This document shows positions 11,170-21,698 of a stretch of 64,000 nt of DNA, one piece after another (the first letter of the stretch is position 1; the number at the start of each line of letters is the position of its first letter). The notes under the pieces were generated by a model, which had not been told where the DNA came from, ran no database searches, and saw only the letters and a program-made list of their open reading frames with translations. Position numbers and translations under genes: made by a program. Source of the stretch: Hyaloperonospora brassicae (taxonomy: Eukaryota > Oomycota > Peronosporomycetes > Peronosporales > Peronosporaceae); assembly GCA_947650285.1 (NCBI GenBank), contig CANTFL010001360.1:248001-312000 (forward strand), in the 5' to 3' direction.

Positions 11170-13485
11170 TAGCAGTCAGGAGAAAATGAGACAGGTGGCC
11201 GGTCGACGGCTTGAGATGCAACTGTCTGTGGAAGCAGCATCTCAGGCAGCGTTTACTCCAGCCGTGTCGGACGTACCGCCCAGAAGGCCACGGGTGCCGG
11301 TGCCTCATCCGACTGGGAAATCTGTCCATCCTTTATACAGGGCTAACACCTCGAACAAATGGCCTCTACCCTGCGCCAAGAACTTGGCCCGCGCAACCTT
11401 GGCTGGCCCGACCTCTACGAGGCGGGAGGCGTCTGATATTCTCGTCCTAGTTGCTCGCACCCAATACAGGCCGCACATCCGGCGGGTTGCATGTGTTGCA
11501 GGATTTGAAAGACGATAGCGAGGATTCGGTTCCTGATCCGGTCACCGCGCATGCCACCGGCGGTTTTTCAGAAGCGACTGATCTATTTACAAGCTAAGCC
11601 CTAGATTCTTCTCCGGTCGTCCCTCATTAATCGCCTGATGCTCTGACCCGACAACGGGAGGCGATCAACAGAGGTTAAGCGCTTGTCATCTCCGAACCTT
11701 CAGTTTTAGACAAACAGCTTCGGGAGAGTAACTCCTGCGCGCGATTGGTTAGCCGGATCCCGACCGAGCGTCCAAATGCGATCCCTATGGAGCCTCGCCC
11801 TAAGAATGAACCCCTTCGTGGGACAGACATGCTGTAAATTAATGGTATACGAGAAGCGCTTACACCCGCGACGGGCAATTGTTTGGTCATGGCGGTGACC
11901 CAATCTGTCGCTGACTCCACCTTATATGCATCTTCGAAGGAGCTGGGGCTCCTCACGGCTATTACAAAACAGAGAATCAAGTTCACTGGGCTGATCAATT
12001 TGGGCGATCAGATGTCACATGAGGTGAGGGTCACTGCGCTGACAATTAGCGGTCATGGATGGCCGGCGATGACCAGAGGGGAAACGTAGGCTCAATTTAA
12101 GTGATATTTACGCTACTACGCGGATACTTCCTCGAACCGAGACACCACTACCCAACATATTGCTGAGGTAGGAGCGCTGTACTAGGGTTTGCAGCCTCGT
12201 TTCTACAGCTTGACATTTATGTACTCAATTGTGAAAATGATAGAGACCAGTGGGGCTGCCGCAAGTTCCACCCGAACAAGGCGATTCTGCATGGCGGGTG
12301 GTGGACGCGGCGACCCGAGCACCCTCTTTCCGTCATGTCGTGTATCGATGATCTTCAGGTAGCCAAAAGTGATATAACCGTCTTTCCACCGTTGATCGTA
12401 CATTGGGGGGGGGCGACATTACTCGGCATATCTTCATTCAGATCACGGGTCCAATCCACTGTCCTTAACAGACAGCCGCATTGACCAGGTCACCATCGGG
12501 ACACAGGAAAACGGCTTGGTAGAGGAGTCAGCCACCATCCGATTGAAACTTAGAGAGCAGGACCACCTTTCTACTGTTTCTGCACTGTTCATAGGCCCCC
12601 TTCAGGCAAGGGCTTGTCGAAGTTGCTAATCGTGCTCCCCGCCCGGGATTAGACCTTGGGATACGTGACATCGCAGCCATCGCCATTGACGTTGCCTCCC
12701 GAGCCCGTCCAGAAGTAAGTTATGGAGTATCCGCACTGGATCAAAAACGAGACCTTCTTACTTCTCAGGCGGACATTGGAAGGGATGAGGAATACCCTAC
12801 AGGGTCTTCAGCTCTGTCAAAAAACAAAAAGGACCGAATTGGGGAGGGCGCTCAACTTGTGCTCACATCGGCAGGCGAACGCATCGACCAGAATGAGTGG
12901 CCACAGAACTGGGATGGTCTCGGTTCTGATTGGCCAGTCAAAACAGCGACATCGTACCCTCTTGATCATAGTAGCACAGAGGCGTGGGTGTGAACAGCGT
13001 GGCTGGAGCCTGATCTCTTGTACCACCACGTGCGCCGCTTTGGCTTTCCTGGAGACCTTCTCCCCAATATAAATGACCAAGTTATAGTGCAGTGGGCAGC
13101 ATTATGGCAACAGGAGTGCTTGTTGTCAGGGCTTCAACCGTTTCGACATCGAACGCAGCCCCCCCACATCTCAGTGGCTAGATTTATGGGTTGCTTGAAC
13201 GCAGTGGAGTCGTACCTCTTATCCGCTCGCCCCTCTGATGGACAATGGGGATGATTGGAGTATGCTTCGGGCTGTTCACTATGCGAAAGACAAAATCTTA
13301 CGGATATGTGACCCGCAACACCGGGTCCGCATCGATCAACATCTACTATGTGCTGTATGGTTTGACCAGGAGATGCTGGCGTTGACTGGGGACGTCAAAC
13401 CACCGACTCTCTCCCTGAGAAACTGCATTGCCATGTCCGCTTGCTTCGTAAATATAGTCAATATCAGCGGGCTTATCACCGATCG
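11170..13485 (+). pseudogene. LINE segment between ORF1 knuckle and ORF2, up to insertion of element A
   Basis: A proline-rich stretch (11186-11518) is followed by sequence with many stops and then by two better conserved frames, 13018-13254 and 13238-13485. The latter does not end at the insertion: skipping element A gives GLITDR|VTTGWTGD on to 21200, and skipping the solo LTR continues it to a TAA near 29279. That frame is open for about 144 codons across the two junctions. I do not recognise its domain; it could be the end of ORF1 or the start of ORF2. Confidence 0.5.
13481..13485 (+). repeat. Target-site duplication of element A
   Basis: GATCG here and again at 21065-21069, directly outside the two LTR ends. 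Five-base duplications are usual for Ty3/gypsy integration. Confidence 0.9.
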
Positions 13486-13957
13486 TGTAACGGGGTTACA
13501 CGTCGGCTGTTAGTCGACGATAGGTGTGGTGCACACAAGAGAGGGGGTTACCCTATAAAGTAATTTTAGAACACAGTGAGTGTATCAATTGTTGAAGACC
13601 GATGTCTGTCATCAATTGATTGCGCGATCTTTTAAGAGGTTATTTAGGGCAGGTTAAATACGTTGTTCTAAGGTGTTCTTTTAGGTTAATTAAAGAAATA
13701 AAAATGCAGTTCCCCTTTTGATCACTGAAAGACACGTGCCTTGCGAGGCGTCTTGATCGGAAGAGCTAGCAACGCCTGTAAAGGTAGCTACTCTTGGGCA
13801 CTCTGTGCTGTGATTCTCTCGAATCGTTTGGTCTTCCTGGAACAGGGATCGTAAGCTCTCTGAGCTGTTGACTCTCTGAGTCGGGTTCTTTGAACCGAAG
13901 TTGCTCATTGAGCGTAAAGTCTTCCTCTGACTTAAGGAGCTGTGTAGCTCCGCAACA
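13486..13957 (+). repeat. 5' LTR of element A
   Basis: It starts TGTAACGGGGTTACA and ends GCAACA, 472 bp. The first ~256 bp differ from the 3' LTR at only three positions, but the last ~215 bp differ at roughly thirty, including indels. Confidence 0.93.
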
Positions 13958-13958
13958 C

Positions 13959-13972
13959 TTGGTAGCACTCGT
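13959..13972 (+). other. Primer-binding site of element A
   Basis: TTGGTAGCACTCG follows the 5' LTR. TGGTAGCA is the complement of the 3' end of the animal-type initiator methionine tRNA. Elements B and D have CCTGGTAGCACTT in the same place. Confidence 0.65.
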
Positions 13973-14016
13973 AGTCAATCTACGCCTGAGTCGGTAACGA
14001 CTGATCCTCTGTGAGG

Positions 14017-15045
14017 ATGGAGCAATCCACACCCCTCTCTGAGGCCCAAAAGGTCGCGCTTGATAAGCTGACCGCGGCCGTAGGCCCTGAGTACGTGGAG
14101 TTTCTCGCTGCACAAGGTCCCGATGTGCTCAACGCACGAGTAGAGACCTTCATGCAGTATGAAACGGCCCTGTTGGTCCAGGTTCAAAACCAGGTAGCGT
14201 CGGCTATACCGACACGCTATGTGGCTATGCCACCAGAAGAGACTGAGCCTCGTCCCCTTCGGGTGGACGTTAAATGTTACTCCGGGAAGGAAGGGGAAAA
14301 CCTTACCCTCTGTATCCGTGAGATTGAGATGGCCATGGACTCTGGTCTCATCTTACTTGAGAACCAGCGGGTTTCGCTGGCTAAGCTCGATGGTAGAGCG
14401 AGAGAGTGGGCGTTGGCGTGTGGCTAGTCGGTCAACTTGGCGTTTCCCACGTGGGATTCGCTCAAGTTTGACCTTTTGCGAGTTTTCTCGCCGCCTAACC
14501 AGGCATATCGCGTGCGCTCACGCTTCTTGTCTACCCGTCAGGGTAAGAACGAGTTAACGGACTATGTCCAGGAGTTGAGAACTCTGATCGCTGCCATGCA
14601 GTCCGACCCTCTCCCTGAGACCGTCTACGTGACAGTCTTCATGGAAGGTCTTCGCACTGGCAATTCCAGGACCGAGGTATTTCGAGTCCATCCCTCGACT
14701 TTTGAGGAGGCTGTGAGCATCGCTCAGAATGCTGAGCACAACTTCAAGTCGGCCAGAATTGGTTGTAATGGGTACAACCCAAGCTTTGCGAGGGCAACCT
14801 CAGCAAGTAGCTCAGCTTACTGTAAGCCCGAACCGATGGATCTCAGCAACGCTAAAGATGAAGGTGAAGCTGAGCTTCATGTTGCCGAGCAACGACAGAA
14901 GGTGAGACGCTGTTACATGTGCGGAAGCACTAAACATTTGCGTCCCACTTGTCCTTTGCGTAAGCAACGAACGACTTCTACGGGTCGAAACCCCAGCCTC
15001 AACCAGAAACCTGGTATGGCACGGGGAAACGTCGACACCCAGTAG
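14017..15045 (+). pseudogene. gag: Element A gag, one internal stop
   Basis: Gag forms the particle that packages element RNA. The ATG at 14017 follows the LTR by about 60 bp and begins MEQSTPLSEAQ. The frame is open except for TAG at 14425-14427 and ends at TAG 15043-15045, about 342 codons. The core resembles gypsy Gag: KCYSGKEGENLTLCIREIE, DYVQELRTLIAAMQ, and a nucleocapsid knuckle CYMCGSTKHLRPTC near 14911-14952 (C-x2-C-x4-H-x4-C). Protease/pol follows in another frame after about 85 bp with stops, so expression of pol would have needed a frameshift or the region has decayed. Confidence 0.88.
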
Positions 15046-15131
15046 GCGCGGGGCGCCCTACTGGGGTTGAACTGAGTTCCGTCACTTCTCTACGAGGTAG
15101 AGCGACACAGGGCTTAGCCCCACAGAGCCTT

Positions 15132-18100
15132 GTGCCAGCAATCGCAGAGCGTGGATACAAGTCTGGCTTGTTAGTCGCTGAGGCGACAGTTAAAGGCTTT
15201 GAGAAGCACTGGTCGATTTTAATCGATTCTGGGGCGTCATGCAACTATGCTAGAAGCCGTTCCCTTGAGGAGAGTCAGCAATATGCTGAGGCGCTCAAAG
15301 CTCACGATGGTGATTCCATCACTGTTCGGTTAGCGATGGGTAGTCGCGTTACTGTACCTAAAGTTCCGTTGAACTTGGGCGTGAGGTTTTTGAACTTTGA
15401 TAGCACAGAACGCTGTCTCGTCCTTGACTTGGATTCGAGATACGATCTCATCCTAGGCATGGCATGGCTTGAACGCCATGAACCATGGATCGATTGGAGG
15501 TCCAAGACCTTAGGCGCAACGCGCAATGTTCCTAGTGGAGTTTTGGAGAGTCATGAACCCACCTTTGCTAGGCAACAAAAGCGCTATTGGCGCGAGCCAT
15601 TGACGGAAGATGTCAATGTGATGGACATTGGTATGTCGGAGTTGATTAACTCGAATGTCTATGACATGAATGTTGAGCGGAGCTCTTCTAATGTGTTTGA
15701 AGAGAGTTGTACTCCGTTGAGTGATACTCGTTGTGATAATGAGTCACTGCATGCGTCAAGCATGGTTGGACTACGGGCGGGACATACAGGAAGTAATTTA
15801 CATGATGTCAGTGCGGTGGCACGTGAAAATACACAGAGTGAGGACGGCCGTGATAGCACCTCACTGAATGTCGGTAATGACATAGATGGCGAGAAGCCAG
15901 AGCGTTCAGGGCTAGGCCCGAATGCTGTACGTGAAGTGGTCCGTGTAAATACACTGGGTGAAGTGTTTGAGTTACGTAACACTTCACCAGATGTCATTCA
16001 AGACATGAGCTCTCGTATAGAGCGTGCTAAGATGAATAGCAAATATGGGGACCCTACTGCGTCGGCCTCTTGGGGGCGTAAGGTTTCTTTGAGGAAACAA
16101 TCCCAGCGTAGGGTGACAACTGGTAAGCGCCCAACGTCTAAGACGTCACGAAGTGATATTAGCAATAATACACTATATACACTTGTCAATGGGTTGAATG
16201 GACAGATTGATGGCAATATTAGGCTTTAGCCTCTTCAATTCTTAGATACTCTCTTTGAACTAGAAAAAATGTCTGACGGCGAATTTAGCCAAGCTTTACA
16301 GGCAGGAGAATTATCCGAGTTAGTGGTCATTCGATCGGATATTGAGTTGAACTCATCCTCGTTATTGGACGAGTCTGTCCTTGAGGACACAAAGGCGGCA
16401 TTGGATGCCCGTAGTGGATCTTCGATCCTTAAGGATCCTCTTGATCCATTCTATCCTTTGGTAAAGGAGTTTCAGGACGTGGTGTGTCACAACCCACCAT
16501 CCGTCTTACCTCCCGATAGAGGTGCACGTCATGAAATTGACTTGGTTCCTGGAACTAAATACCGCGTAACACGGCAGTGGCCTTTACCGAAGGAACAGTG
16601 CGACGTCATTGACGACTTCTTTCGTGCAAAGCACGCAGCGGGCATGGTTCGTGAGAGCAAATCTCTTCATTCCACGCTTACATTTTATTTTCGAAAGCCC
16701 AATGGAAAGTGGCGCATTATTCATGCTTACAATAAGCTTAATGCTGCCACGATCCCGGCTCAGACAACAATCCCTCCGAAAGATCTTCTCTAGAACAATA
16801 TGGTGGGATGTACGATGTACAGTGCACTCGATTTAGTCGATGGTTATTACCAATTACATATGCGTGATAAAGATATTCCGCTAACAGCGGTGAGTACCCC
16901 GAGCGGTATGCTTTGGGAGTGGCTACTTATGCCACAGGGCTTGTCAAACGCGCCAGCTACGTTCAATCGTCTTGTGACGCAACTGTTTCGGCCTCACCGA
17001 GATTATGCACAGACCTACTTTGATGACATCTTTGTCCATAGTCGTGCTATGAACGGCCGGTCTGATGTGGATAATCACATCGACCATATACGAGCAGTTC
17101 TCGAGTGCATGCGCACAAACAAGTTGTATGCCAACGCCTCTATGTGCATCTTTGGTGCACAAGAGATTCCCTTTTTAGGGTGCTTATTGGGAAGCGCGGT
17201 CTTAGAGCGGATCCCGTTTAGATAAAAGCCATAGTCGATTGGCCGGTTCCTCAGAACCAGAAGGACTTACGTAAGTGGCTTGGTCTTGCCAATTACTTAC
17301 ACAAGTATAGTGCAAACTATGCAGACATGGCTCGACCATTATCCAATCTCTTTAAAAAGGATGTGGAATGGTGTTGGACGAGCACCGAGCAGGAAGCCTT
17401 TACGGCTGTAAAAGAGAGCCTTCTTCATGCGCCAATCTTGGCTTTGCCCGATCCTGATCGGCCTTTTAGTGTCGTCTGTGACGCATCTGACTTTGCCATC
17501 GGCAGTGCTGTGTTACAAACAGATACTGATGGACGGGAACGCGTCATTGCGTTTGAGTCCAGGCAGTTGAAAGCAGCTGAAAAGAACTATCCAGTTCATG
17601 ACAAAGAGCTACTTGCAATGAAGTATGCTTTAATTAAATTCAGAGTTCATCTGCTTGGCTCTAAGCCTTTTGTGATCTTTACAGATCATGCGTCATTACG
17701 CACTGCGACCCAGTCGCCACATCTCTCTCAGCGAATGGCTTGTTGGCTCTCATTCTTTGCGGAATATAAATACGAGGTGAAGTATAAGCCGGGAAAGCAG
17801 AATGCTTTGGCTGATGCGTTGTCACGCGGGCCTGACTATGAGCTTGCTTATGTTACGACTCTGTCTCATCGGTCACAGAACTCATTCGTTCGGCATATGC
17901 CAAAGATGAACATTGTGTAGCTTTGCTACGTGCTCTGGGAGCGAGGAGTTTAACGACTCAGACATTAAATTGTCGGCACGATAGCGTGCGAGGCTACATC
18001 GATATTCCATCGATCAAGGCCTGTTGTGCTATAGACCAGATATGGAGGATACTCCCCGTATTGTTGTCCCTCATGATGAGGAATTGAAGTATCGCATCCT

Positions 18101-19660
18101 CTATGAGGCGCATGATACTGCGGTGAGCGGTCATCTCGGTCGAGAAAAGACATATAGCTCCGTGAGCCAATATTATTGGTGGCCCAACCTTTACAAATGG
18201 GTAAGCACATATGTGCGTACGTGCGAAACGTGTCAACGGGTGAACCCCTCAGCTCATGCGGCTGCGCCGCTCGCTAGTCTCCCTATACCCTCTGGGTGCT
18301 GGGAGTTCATCAGCATGGATTTCATGTTCGGTCTGCCGAAAGATGGGCAAGGCAATACGGGTATTGTGGTCTTTGTTGACCGTTTGAGCAAGATATCTCA
18401 CTTGGCGGCTGTGCCAGATACCATTGATGGTGAAGGTACAGCTACGCTGTTTATCGATCAAGTGTTTCGACAACACGGCTTGCCTGTGGCAATTGTCTCT
18501 GACCGAGACCCTCGCTTCACTGGGAAGGTTTGAAGGTCCATCTTCAAGGTGCTCGGCACACGTTCGACATGTCCACAGCGGACCATCCGCAGAAAGATGG
18601 TCAAACCGAGCGAGTCAACCGCGTTATCGGTGATATATTACGCAGTGTTTGCGCTAATACACCAAAACGTTGGAGCTCGATGCTCCCTGTTGTTGAGTTT
18701 GCGTTGAACAACGCTGTTCATGCCTCTACAGGCTTTACTCCGTTCTACGTGAACGGTCTCACACACCCTCGAGTTCCGTTAACGCTACCACTGCGTGGTT
18801 CAGGGCTTGGTGGGGTAGAGATGGCCGATCGGCTTGCAGATATCAGCCCTGCTACTGTTCATAAACAGGTAAGCGAGTTTCTCGCAACGCGCTTGAATGT
18901 GTTACGACACATGCGTGATGCACTGGCTGATAGCCAAGATACACAAAAGGAGCAAGCTGATGCTAAAGGCAGAGGATGTATTGAACGTTATAAGGTCGGA
19001 TACCAAGTTCTACTCAATGCTAAAAACCTACCTGCAAATGTAGTCTCTGCTTTCTTCAAGACAAAGTTGCGTCCGCGCTTCATTGGGCCGTTCACGGTCA
19101 TCGCTAAGAAGGGATTGGCGTACACGCTCAACCTTTCGCGCAAACTTCGCACGCACCCAGTGTTCTACGTTGGCTTGCTTAAGCCGTATCGGGACCCGTC
19201 CCATGTGAACTCGGAGGCGCTTGCGCCTGGAAATAAGGCCTTGACGTTGACTGTTGCATCTGAACCAGGAGGTCAAGCTGACCATCCACACGGGCTAAGG
19301 CCAACTCCAACGCCTGAACACGGGCTTGCATCGCGCCGAGTTCATCCTGGGTCTTACCCAATGTCTCTCGGATACCACTCAGCTCACGGAGCACCTTCTC
19401 ATGCTCCTCCTTCGGTACCCCGACCGCCACCGACGCTGCTCGATGAGCAAGGGAACCACCAGTTCCATGTGGAGAAAATCCTTCAGCGACGTCGTCGTCG
19501 TGGCCAATACCAGTATCTGGTGAAGTGTTGAAGGAACCCGGAGTCGGAGAACTCGTGGGAGTATGAGATACCCCGTCGGCAGGACTGCCCTTACGCCGTG
19601 GATGTTTTTGAACATCGTGGCCAGGGTCGCCTTGCGAGCGAGAACGCTTCTCACCAATAG
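15132..19660 (+). pseudogene. pol: Element A pol: protease, RT, RNase H, integrase, chromodomain
   Basis: Domains in order: aspartic protease with intact ILIDSGASCNY (about 15220-15250) and LILGMAWL; RT with WRIIHAYNKLN, GYYQLHMRD and [10 protein letters not shown] (about 17020-17050); RNase H with VVCDASDFAIGSA, ESRQLKAAEKNYPVHDKELL and FTDHASLR; integrase with HLGREKTY...CETCQRV zinc region, MDFMFGLP, DRDPRF and DHPQKDGQTERVNR; C-terminal RPRFIGPFTVIAK; chromodomain beginning QFHVEKILQRR and ending near 19660. The frame is continuous from 15132 to about 17190 except for TAG at 16227 and 16791. Later damage: a 1-base loss near 17190, a shift near 17870, a shift near 18530 and TGA at 19529 inside the chromodomain. 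The protein copies RNA to DNA and inserts it; the chromodomain probably reads histone marks. Confidence 0.93.
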
Positions 19661-20480
19661 TGGTGGGAGGTGGTGTGTTGCTCCGCACCTTAGGGTCGTG
19701 ACCCGTGGCTACCATTGTAGCCGGAGCATAACGCGTACGTGTGCGCAACTGGCCTCTGGCCTTGAGCTTGGCATACTCGAACCGGAGCTTATGTTCCAGA
19801 CGAACGTCAGCCACATCGGCGCTGGCCCGCAGCGTTGGCACACTGCTAAGATGCCGCTTGCGGTACACCCAACGGATGAACTCATTGTCCTCCTTCTCGG
19901 GCAGTTCGCCAGCGAACGATAAGATGGGCACGCCCTTTATCGGTCGAACCGAAACACCACGAGAAAGACTCTCAAAGTGTGCAAGGTACTGACCTTGCGT
20001 GGTAAAGGCTGGTTCGAGATACCTCTCATTCAGAGCCTTGCGAAAGGCGATATCATCTGGCTACGTAGCCTCGGGGCCAATGGCCCATGTTGAAAGGCTA
20101 CGGCCTTCCGTTTGACGGAGGCGTTGCTCCACGTCTGGTGTTGAGAACACGTAACCACTCCGGTTTCGAATAACCGCCTGGGTATGAGTGCGACGTAGAG
20201 CACGCTCCTCACGCTGACGGATCAGCTGCTCTTGCTCGTCGAGCGGGTTCGTGATGATGTTCTCATCTTCATCTGTTGTATGATGCTGCGCCACTGGCGC
20301 GGTGGTATCACCACGTTCAAGGAACGGATTCGATGCTATTAGGGGACGATCCTCAGGTACAGCGGAGTGGGATGATTTCCCGTCATCTCCATGGACACTG
20401 GTATCACTTCCATAATCCACATCCTCGTCGAAGTCGAGGTAAGATGAAAGAGTCCGAGACTCGTTGGGTGGCAATGACAT
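19179..20480 (-). pseudogene. Antisense accessory ORF of element A, one stop
   Basis: A single minus-strand frame of 433 codons runs from ATG 20480 (begins MSLPPNESRT), 108 bp inside the 3' LTR, to 19179. Its only in-frame stop is TAG at 20061-20063. The product has an acidic N-terminal part (DFDEDVDYGSD), a central part with ELPEKEDNEFIRWVYRKRH, a basic patch (EKRSRSQGD, KHPRRKG) that could be a nuclear signal, a Ser/Pro/Thr-rich stretch, and a C-terminal coiled coil (ELSGIRETLGKTQDELGAMQ onward, about 19360-19257). It overlaps the end of pol by about 480 bp on the other strand. I know no family for it. Extra, sometimes antisense, ORFs between pol and the 3' LTR are known in plant Tat-lineage gypsy elements, but I see no sequence link. 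Confidence 0.6.
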
Positions 20481-20576
20481 GGTGTTTCGTGTTTAGCAAC
20501 CGCGAGGTTTAGCACACGCACACACCGACCTCTTCGAGGAAAGAAGCCGATTGACGTTTGGTGGTAACGTCAGTCT

Positions 20577-20588
20577 GGTGGGGGAGGG
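20577..20588 (+). other. Polypurine tract of element A
   Basis: GGTGGGGGAGGG directly before the 3' LTR, the usual primer for plus-strand DNA. B has an equivalent tract on the minus strand (GAGAAGAGGGTGA) next to 21623, and D has AAGGGGGGTGA next to 32764. Confidence 0.8.
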
Positions 20589-21064
20589 TGTAACGGGGTT
20601 ACACGTCGGCTGGTAGTCGACGATAGGTGCGGTGCACACAAGAGAGGGGGTTACCCTATAAAGTAATTTTAGAACACAGTGAGTGTATCAATTGTTGAAG
20701 ACCGATGTCTGTCATCAATTGATTGCGAGATCTTTTAAGAGGTTATTTAGGGCAGGTTAAATACGTTGTTCTAAGGTGTTCTTTTAGGTTAATTAAAGAA
20801 ATAAAAATGCAGTTCCCCTTTTGATCACTGAAAGACACGTGCCTTACGAGGCGTCTTTGATCAGTAGGAGCTAGCGATAACTGTGAAGGTAGCTGCTCCT
20901 GAGCACTCTGTGCTGTGATTCTTTTGAATCGTTTGGTCCCTTAGGAACGGGGACTGTAAGCTCTCTGAGCTTGTTGACTCTCTGAGTCGGGTTCGCAGAA
21001 CCAAAGTTGCTCGTAAGAGCGTTAAGTCTTCCTCTGACTTAAGGAGCTGTGTAGCTCCTCTACA
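20589..21064 (+). repeat. 3' LTR of element A
   Basis: 476 bp from TGTAACGGGGTTACA to CTCTACA, followed by the GATCG duplication at 21065-21069. Confidence 0.93.
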
Positions 21065-21069
21065 GATCG

Positions 21070-21200
21070 GGTGACCACTGGGTGGACTGGAGACCGTATG
21101 TATAGATCCTTGTCACTGCGTACTTCTTCCTTGAAAACTAGAGGTAGCTTGACGGGCCCCTTACTGAACATCTGCGAAATTACTCATTTGATGCAGCGGA
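21070..21200 (+). pseudogene. LINE middle piece between element A and solo LTR
   Basis: These 131 bp keep the reading frame of 13238-13485 without a stop and include LKTRGSLTGPLLNICE. The piece is flanked by the right GATCG duplication of element A and the left GCGGA duplication of the solo LTR, so it is the LINE target left between two independent insertions. Confidence 0.75.
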
Positions 21201-21301
21201 TGTAACGGGGTGAGCCCGTTGCATAAAAATTGGCACAAAAGTACCAAATTTTGCATATTATCTATTTTGATAATATTCAATCAACATCACTCGACAAAAG
21301 T
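21201..21301 (+). repeat. Solo LTR, left part (interrupted by element B)
   Basis: Starts TGTAACGGGGTGAGCCCGTT and continues at 28846. Together the parts make a 473-bp LTR flanked by GCGGA at 21196-21200 and 29218-29222. No internal element sequence remains, so the parent element was removed by LTR-LTR recombination before B arrived. Confidence 0.85.
21297..21301 (+). repeat. Target-site duplication of element B
   Basis: AAAGT here and at 28841-28845, directly outside the LTRs of element B, inside the solo LTR. Confidence 0.88.
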
Positions 21302-21623
21302 TGTAACGGGGCTAGAATAACCCGTTACTTAACTTACACTATTGTTTTGAGGAAGCTCAAAACCCAAGTCTTTGGTGTTTGGTATTTTTAACTCTGTTTA
21401 TATTTTTGTCTTTTAAATCATCCTAAGTACGAATGGTTCCCTTGGACTCATGGGAACCACTCAATCTACGTGCCTATATCTTACTGGCTAATAATGGTGC
21501 TGAGCCCATTAAACCAGCTAAAAGATGCGACGTACTACTTTCGCGACTTCGAAAGTAACACCCCTACTTAAATAACATGTAAACTTAATCGAAACTACTT
21601 ATGTAACGGGGTGGCCCATTACA
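21302..21623 (-). repeat. 3' LTR of element B
   Basis: 322 bp. Both LTR ends carry self-complementary termini: the right end reads TGTAACGGG, GTGG, then CCCATTACA (21602-21623). Confidence 0.95.
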
Positions 21624-21698
21624 TCACCCTCTTCTCAATACAGCACTCACGAACCGTAAGTGCTCAACCACATAACCCAACGACGCACAAGCCAAACG

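Larger units (their letters stand above)
13486..21064 (+). mobile_element. Ty3/gypsy chromodomain element A
   Basis: It is a complete insertion of 7.58 kb with two LTRs, a primer site, gag, pol (protease, RT, RNase H, integrase, chromodomain), a purine tract and exact GATCG duplications. It lies in the plus direction inside the LINE. A second long frame runs on the minus strand at the 3' end (19179-20480). The coding parts have several stops and frameshifts, so it is not autonomous now. Confidence 0.95.
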
